DNA of 64,000 bases from Thioalkalivibrio thiocyanodenitrificans ARhD 1 (GTDB taxonomy: Bacteria; Pseudomonadota; Gammaproteobacteria; Ectothiorhodospirales; Ectothiorhodospiraceae), in assembly GCF_000378965.1 (NCBI RefSeq), contig NZ_KB900536.1:3001-67000 (forward strand), in the 5' to 3' direction. Shown piece after piece: positions 60,064 to 64,000 of this stretch. Within the stretch, counting starts at the first letter, position 1. Each line of letters opens with the position of its first letter. The notes beneath the pieces were generated by a model, which searched no databases, had not been told where the DNA came from, and saw nothing but the letters and a program-made list of their open reading frames with translations. A program made the position numbers and the translations under genes.

Positions 60064-60843
60064 TCAGAACGACGGCAACACCGGCTCCAATACAATCCCG
60101 GTCTCCGGCTCATACTCCACATGCACCAGATACAGCCCATCCGGCGGCGCCGTCACACCGCCGAGGGTGCGATCCCGGGCGTGCAGCACCTCCGAAACCC
60201 ACCCCACCGGCCGCTCCCCCTCTCCCACGGCCATCAGCACGCCGGCGATGTTGCGCACCATGTGATGCAGGAAGGCATTGGCGTGCACGTCCAGGTAGAT
60301 GAAATCCCCGTGCCGGGTCACGTCCAGGGACAGTAGGGTGCGCACGGGGCTCTTCGCCTGGCAGCCCACGGCCCGGAAACTGGTGAAGTCCCATTCGCCC
60401 AGGAGTCGCTGCCCCGCCTCGTGCATGCAGGAGGCATCCAGCGGGCGATGGTGCCACGTCACCCGCCGGTGAAAGACGGCAGGGCGCACCCAACGATTGA
60501 AGATCACATAGCGATAACGCCGGCTGCAGGCGGAGAAGCGGGCACTGAAGCTCGCCTGCGCTTCGCGTGCCCAGAGGAGACTGATCTCCGGCGGCAGATT
60601 GCTGTTGCCCCCGAGCACCCAGGAACGGGGGCTGCGTTCAGACGCGGTATCGAAATGAATCACCTGGGCCATGGCATGCACGCCCGCGTCGGTACGACCG
60701 GCACAGACCACACGGACCGGATGGTCCGCAACCTGGCTCAAGGCCTTTTCCACGCAGGCCTGAACACTGCGCCCATGCTTCTGCGTCTGCCAGCCGCAGA
60801 AGACGGAGCCGTCATATTCCAGACCCAGAGCGATGCGCTTCAT
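60064..60843 (-). CDS. truA: tRNA pseudouridine(38-40) synthase
   Basis: TruA makes pseudouridine at positions 38-40 of tRNA anticodon arms. The 259-residue product has LEYDGSVFCGWQTQ, the catalytic Asp in CAGRTDAGVHAMAQVIHF, RRYRYVIFNR and FLHHMVRNIAGVL. Start at 60843 avoids a poorly conserved upstream extension that overlaps the neighbouring gene. Order fimV, truA, trpF is conserved among gammaproteobacteria. Confidence 0.96.
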   Translation of the reverse strand: MKRIALGLEYDGSVFCGWQTQKHGRSVQACVEKALSQVADHPVRVVCAGRTDAGVHAMAQVIHFDTASERSPRSWVLGGNSNLPPEISLLWAREAQASFSARFSACSRRYRYVIFNRWVRPAVFHRRVTWHHRPLDASCMHEAGQRLLGEWDFTSFRAVGCQAKSPVRTLLSLDVTRHGDFIYLDVHANAFLHHMVRNIAGVLMAVGEGERPVGWVSEVLHARDRTLGGVTAPPDGLYLVHVEYEPETGIVLEPVLPSF

Positions 60844-60853
60844 GGCCTTGCGC

Positions 60854-61549
60854 TCAGAGAGGACGCCACAGGGCGAGCGCAAACAGGGGCGCCAGCACAA
60901 CGCACAGCATCAACCAGTGATGCCATCGCGGACGGCCGGGCATCGAGATCTCCATGGGCCCGGGTGACGCCTCGGCGGCCTGCTGAATGACGCGATCAAT
61001 GAGGGCCCTGGCACGCCCCGCCCAGGTCATGTCCCCGGTGCCGGGACCGGCATCCCGCGCCTCGGCCACCAGCGGGTGCAGTCGGGGCACTACCTCCAGC
61101 GTCAGGACCAGGCGCACGGCGAAACGCTCCCGGGGGAATCCCAGTCCGGCCAGTGGGGCCGTGAGCCACAGGATGGCGCCCACCAGCTCCTCGCGTGAGC
61201 TGCGCGCCAGCAGCCACACCACGGCACCCACGATGATGGCGAGAATCATGACGCGGCCAAGGCCGAGCAGCAGTCCTTCCAGGGTCGGCGACAGGGGATC
61301 CGCGGCGGGCAGTACCTCACGTCCGGGCGTGAACCAACCGTAGAGCAGGATGATGGAGACGAAGAACCAGCGCAGACGGCGATTCAGATCCAGGCAACGG
61401 CGCCAAGCGGTTGGGCCGACACCGGTGAGCAGGACAGCCACACCCGCGCCCGCCACAAGACCCGCCAACAGGCCGCCGTGCGCCACGACGGGGATGAACA
61501 GCATCACGCCAAGGACGCGAAGCGCGGGATGCATGTCTCCAGCCCGCAT
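60854..61549 (-). CDS. EcfT/CbiQ-like transmembrane protein
   Basis: The 231-residue protein has about five hydrophobic helices. The stretch RSSREELVGAILWLTAPL, then FAVRLVLTLEVVPRLHPLV and EARDAGPG, follows the outline of energy-coupling-factor T components, whose A-R-G motifs contact the ATPases; here the motif is weak (EARDAGPG). No ECF ATPase or substrate-binding gene is nearby. Start at 61549 or five codons later (61534). It ends ten bases before truA. Confidence 0.7.
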   Translation of the reverse strand: MRAGDMHPALRVLGVMLFIPVVAHGGLLAGLVAGAGVAVLLTGVGPTAWRRCLDLNRRLRWFFVSIILLYGWFTPGREVLPAADPLSPTLEGLLLGLGRVMILAIIVGAVVWLLARSSREELVGAILWLTAPLAGLGFPRERFAVRLVLTLEVVPRLHPLVAEARDAGPGTGDMTWAGRARALIDRVIQQAAEASPGPMEISMPGRPRWHHWLMLCVVLAPLFALALWRPL

Positions 61550-61808
61550 TCTCACCACCCTTCTGTTGCGGCCGCCGATCGGCGCGCTGCCGCGGGGCGT
61601 GCTCGCACCAGCCGGCTTGACGCGGTGTCGGCTACGCCATCTTCCACCGCGTGCGCCCCGCCACATCGGCATCCCGACGCCCTCGCTGCGAACGGTGGTG
61701 AGATATGCGGGCTGGGTGACCGGTGGCGCATCGCTGACATCATGAGATCCGGGAAGGCGACTTACTGTACGCCTGCGGGGACACTGAACTCAAAGGGGCG
61801 AAAAGACA

Positions 61809-61843
61809 ACGGGTGCGGCCCGTCAGCGACGCACCGCACCCGT
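61809..61843 (-). terminator. Terminator downstream of fimV
   Basis: On the minus strand ACGGGTGCGG and CCGCACCCGT pair as a ten-base stem around a 15-base loop, followed by TTGTCTTTTCGCCCCTTTG. It lies about 55 bases beyond the fimV stop. The loop is long, so strength is uncertain. Confidence 0.6.
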
Positions 61844-61897
61844 GATTCGTGCATCAGGCATACAGGATCCCATCGGTCTGACGGGCCGCGAAGTGTC

Positions 61898-64000
61898 CTA
61901 GGCGATCTGATCGAGAAGCGACTTCGCCTCACGTTTCTGTTCGTCGTTCCCCTCGGACAGCACCTCTTCCAGGGTACTGCGAGCACCCTCCGGATCTCCC
62001 ATGTCGATGTATGCCCGAGCCAGATCCAGCTTGGTGCTGACTTCATCGTCGTCGGCAAGCTGTTCGACAGGCTCATCGTCGGACACAAACGACGCGTCAC
62101 CTTCCCCCGTGCCGTCTTCCAGGAAATCCATGTCGGAGAAGTCCTCCTCCATGATCTCGGTGGCATCGTCGTGCAGGCTTCCGGCAGTACGTCCGGAGAA
62201 GTCCTCCATGACCGTGTCGTCCAGATCGCCCTCCGGCTCCACGGGAACGTCGAGTTCGGGCAGCTCCGCCACTCGCGTGTCGTCCTCGGACGGGTCCGAC
62301 AGTGTCGGCGCCGGGGCGTCCTCTTCGCCCGTGTCCTCGGTCAGCGCGGCCCCTGCATCGTGCAGATCCACATCCAGGCGGTCGGCGTCCAGCTCGAGTT
62401 CGCCCAGGTCGAACTCGAGTTCGTCGTCCCCCGCCTCAGCCGGCCGGGTTCCGGGCGCCTGCGGCGCTCCCTCGGCCCGGGGTTCTTCGGCCTCCTCCAC
62501 CAGGTCCTGCTCGGCAGCCTGCTCCAGGTCGTCCAGCGAGCCTTCCAGGTCCCCGAAGGCGGCATCCAGATCCTCTTCGTCGGCGCCATGACCGCCACCC
62601 GTTCCCGCCATCGCCGCGGCACCGGTGAACAGGGGATTGTCCGGATTGAGATCCTTGCCCATGGACTGGACCCGGTCCCACAACTTGCTGGGTTGTCCCG
62701 CCAGGACCTCTTGCATCTGTTGTGCATTGGCCTCGAAGGCTTCGGTATTGCGGGTGGCGAAATGGGTTTCCGCCAGCTTGAAGCGGTAATCCACCCGGTC
62801 CGGGTGTTCCTCGATGGCCTGCTTCAGAAGATCCTCCGCCTGACTGTAAAGGCCATAGGCCAGGTAGACGTCCACCTCAGCGATGGTGTCGTCATTGATA
62901 ATCTCCTCATGCTCCTCGGATACCGCGGCGGTGGATTTCGCCTCGGCATCGGCGGCCTCGAGTTCTTCTCCCACACGGGATTCGGGCGCTTCATCGGCGA
63001 CCGCGGCCCCGGGAGATTCCTCAATCTCCAGCCTCTCCGCATCGGACGCTTCGCTCCGGTCACCGGCCAGTATCCCTGCGGCGGCGCCGCCTGCCGCGGC
63101 ACCGGCGAGAGCGCCCGCGCCCATATCCATACCGGTGCCGGCTGGCGTGGCCAGGGCCAGAGACGAGTCTTCAGCCCCGGAACGCCTCATCCGGCGGACC
63201 ATGAGCCACGCCAGCGCCAGGACCAGCAGGGCCAGCAGGCCGACAATCATCAGGGCGTTGGGATGGCCCATCAGGTCATCAATCATGCTGGCGGGCCGGG
63301 CCGGTTCGGCAGGGGCCGGCGGGGTCGCCGCCCGGGGTTCCGCCGCGGGCTCATCGACCACCGGCGCGGCGGGCTCCTCCGGCACGGGTTCGGCCGCCAT
63401 GGGCTCCGCCTCGCCGTCGACCGTGGCGGGGACTTCGTCCGCAACGTCTGCCTCCGCGGGCTCCTGCGGTGCGGCCGGATCACGACCTTCGCCGCTGTCG
63501 AGGCGGGCCTGCAGTTCAGCCATCTGCTCGTTGGTCAGTTCCAGAAACCGCTCGCTACGTTCCAACAGCGCCTCAAGCTCGGCCACCCGGGAGCGCAGTT
63601 CCTCCGCCTCGCGGGTACGCGCCTCCGCTGTTTCCCGGGCAAGGTCCAGTTCCTGTTGCAGTTCAGCGACGGGGCCGCCCCCTTCCCGGGCAGCCAGTAT
63701 TTCCAGGCGGGCGTCATCAGCCTCGGCGGGATCATCCGGTTGTGCGTCGGCGACCGCAGGCTCCGCCGGTGCGGGCGGTGCGGGCACCTGAGGCCGGGTC
63801 TCTTCGGCCACGCGCGCACGGTACTCCTGCCACAGGCTGTTCTGGCGAGCCACCTCGCGGCTGGCCTCGGCCCGGTCCAGCCGATCGATCTCGGCCCTGT
63901 CCGGCACACGCAGCACGAAACCGCTGAGCAGGTTGTTGATATTGCCGTCGGCAAAGGCCTCGGGATTGGCGCGAAGCAGCGCCAGCATCATCTGCTCCAT
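61898..64000 (-). CDS. fimV: FimV-like pole/peptidoglycan-binding protein, C-terminal part
   Basis: FimV is an inner-membrane protein with a periplasmic LysM part and a cytoplasmic acidic domain, required for type IV pilus function and polar landmarks. The visible 700 residues start in MEQMMLALLRANPEAF and NINNLLSGFVLRVP, as in FimV just after LysM. A coiled-coil stretch rich in Glu/Arg follows, then one membrane helix (LMIVGLLALLVLALAWLMV), a long acidic region and a terminal TPR-like motif LDLARAYIDMGDPEGARSTL, the conserved FimV C-terminal domain. The N-terminus lies beyond the right edge. Confidence 0.9.
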   Translation of the reverse strand: MEQMMLALLRANPEAFADGNINNLLSGFVLRVPDRAEIDRLDRAEASREVARQNSLWQEYRARVAEETRPQVPAPPAPAEPAVADAQPDDPAEADDARLEILAAREGGGPVAELQQELDLARETAEARTREAEELRSRVAELEALLERSERFLELTNEQMAELQARLDSGEGRDPAAPQEPAEADVADEVPATVDGEAEPMAAEPVPEEPAAPVVDEPAAEPRAATPPAPAEPARPASMIDDLMGHPNALMIVGLLALLVLALAWLMVRRMRRSGAEDSSLALATPAGTGMDMGAGALAGAAAGGAAAGILAGDRSEASDAERLEIEESPGAAVADEAPESRVGEELEAADAEAKSTAAVSEEHEEIINDDTIAEVDVYLAYGLYSQAEDLLKQAIEEHPDRVDYRFKLAETHFATRNTEAFEANAQQMQEVLAGQPSKLWDRVQSMGKDLNPDNPLFTGAAAMAGTGGGHGADEEDLDAAFGDLEGSLDDLEQAAEQDLVEEAEEPRAEGAPQAPGTRPAEAGDDELEFDLGELELDADRLDVDLHDAGAALTEDTGEEDAPAPTLSDPSEDDTRVAELPELDVPVEPEGDLDDTVMEDFSGRTAGSLHDDATEIMEEDFSDMDFLEDGTGEGDASFVSDDEPVEQLADDDEVSTKLDLARAYIDMGDPEGARSTLEEVLSEGNDEQKREAKSLLDQIA

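Overview
This window looks like the chromosome of a GC-rich gammaproteobacterium. The housekeeping order supports this: cinA-type gene, thpR, recA, recX, alaS, lysC, csrA and tRNA-Ser on one side, and fimV, truA, trpFBA, accD, folC, SPOR protein, cvpA and purF on the other. GC content and gene order would suit the Chromatiales/Ectothiorhodospiraceae area, but I cannot fix a genus from sequence alone.

Left end, 1 to about 7300: a chromosomal integron. A long integron integrase gene (5896-7293, +) is broken by one in-frame amber codon. Next to it lie attI and six complete gene cassettes plus the start of a seventh, all read leftwards on the minus strand. Six attC sites are visible. For every cassette the R'' core is the exact complement of the cassette's own 5' end, which fixes the cassette edges. 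The apparent exception, cassette 5, is explained by a 684-bp group II intron lacking its reverse transcriptase, sitting precisely inside the R' core; removing it restores a 10-nt match. Cassette 1 carries a tightly coupled three-gene operon (pentapeptide-repeat membrane protein, nucleotidyltransferase, small helical protein). Cassette 2 encodes a possible PD-(D/E)XK-like protein, cassette 4 a SecD P1-like periplasmic protein, and cassettes 5 and 6 membrane proteins.

7300-7800: the 3' end of a tRNA-Ser(GCU) gene is duplicated as a 22-bp direct repeat, a likely scar of site-specific integration.

7800-26000: csrA, lysC, alaS, recX, recA, thpR and a pncC/cinA-type gene (all minus), a host-attachment family protein, mutS, fdxA, a lone AddB-like Fe-S nuclease and a SYLF protein. 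Between mutS and fdxA, a PAS-GAF-GAF-HD-GYP gene is sandwiched between two roughly 320-bp direct copies of a CACAGAGG-rich repeat; the second copy appears to include the tail of mutS.

26000-48430: a carbohydrate region centred on trehalose and glycogen. It holds a beta-phosphoglucomutase/OtsB fusion with a GH65 phosphorylase, gpmA, the overlapping operon glgX-treY-treZ-GH15, and a DUF5752-treT pair. Within it lie polX and a lipid block (PilZ protein, acyl-CoA ligase/ACP/acyltransferase fusion, membrane protein).

48430-64000: an L,D-transpeptidase, purF, cvpA, SPOR protein, two unknown envelope proteins, folC, accD, trpA, trpB, trpF, truA, an EcfT-like protein and the 3' part of fimV, all on the minus strand. 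Several families of short interspersed repeats (CACAGAGG arrays, TTCAAAG arrays, REP-like palindromes) occupy spacers throughout.
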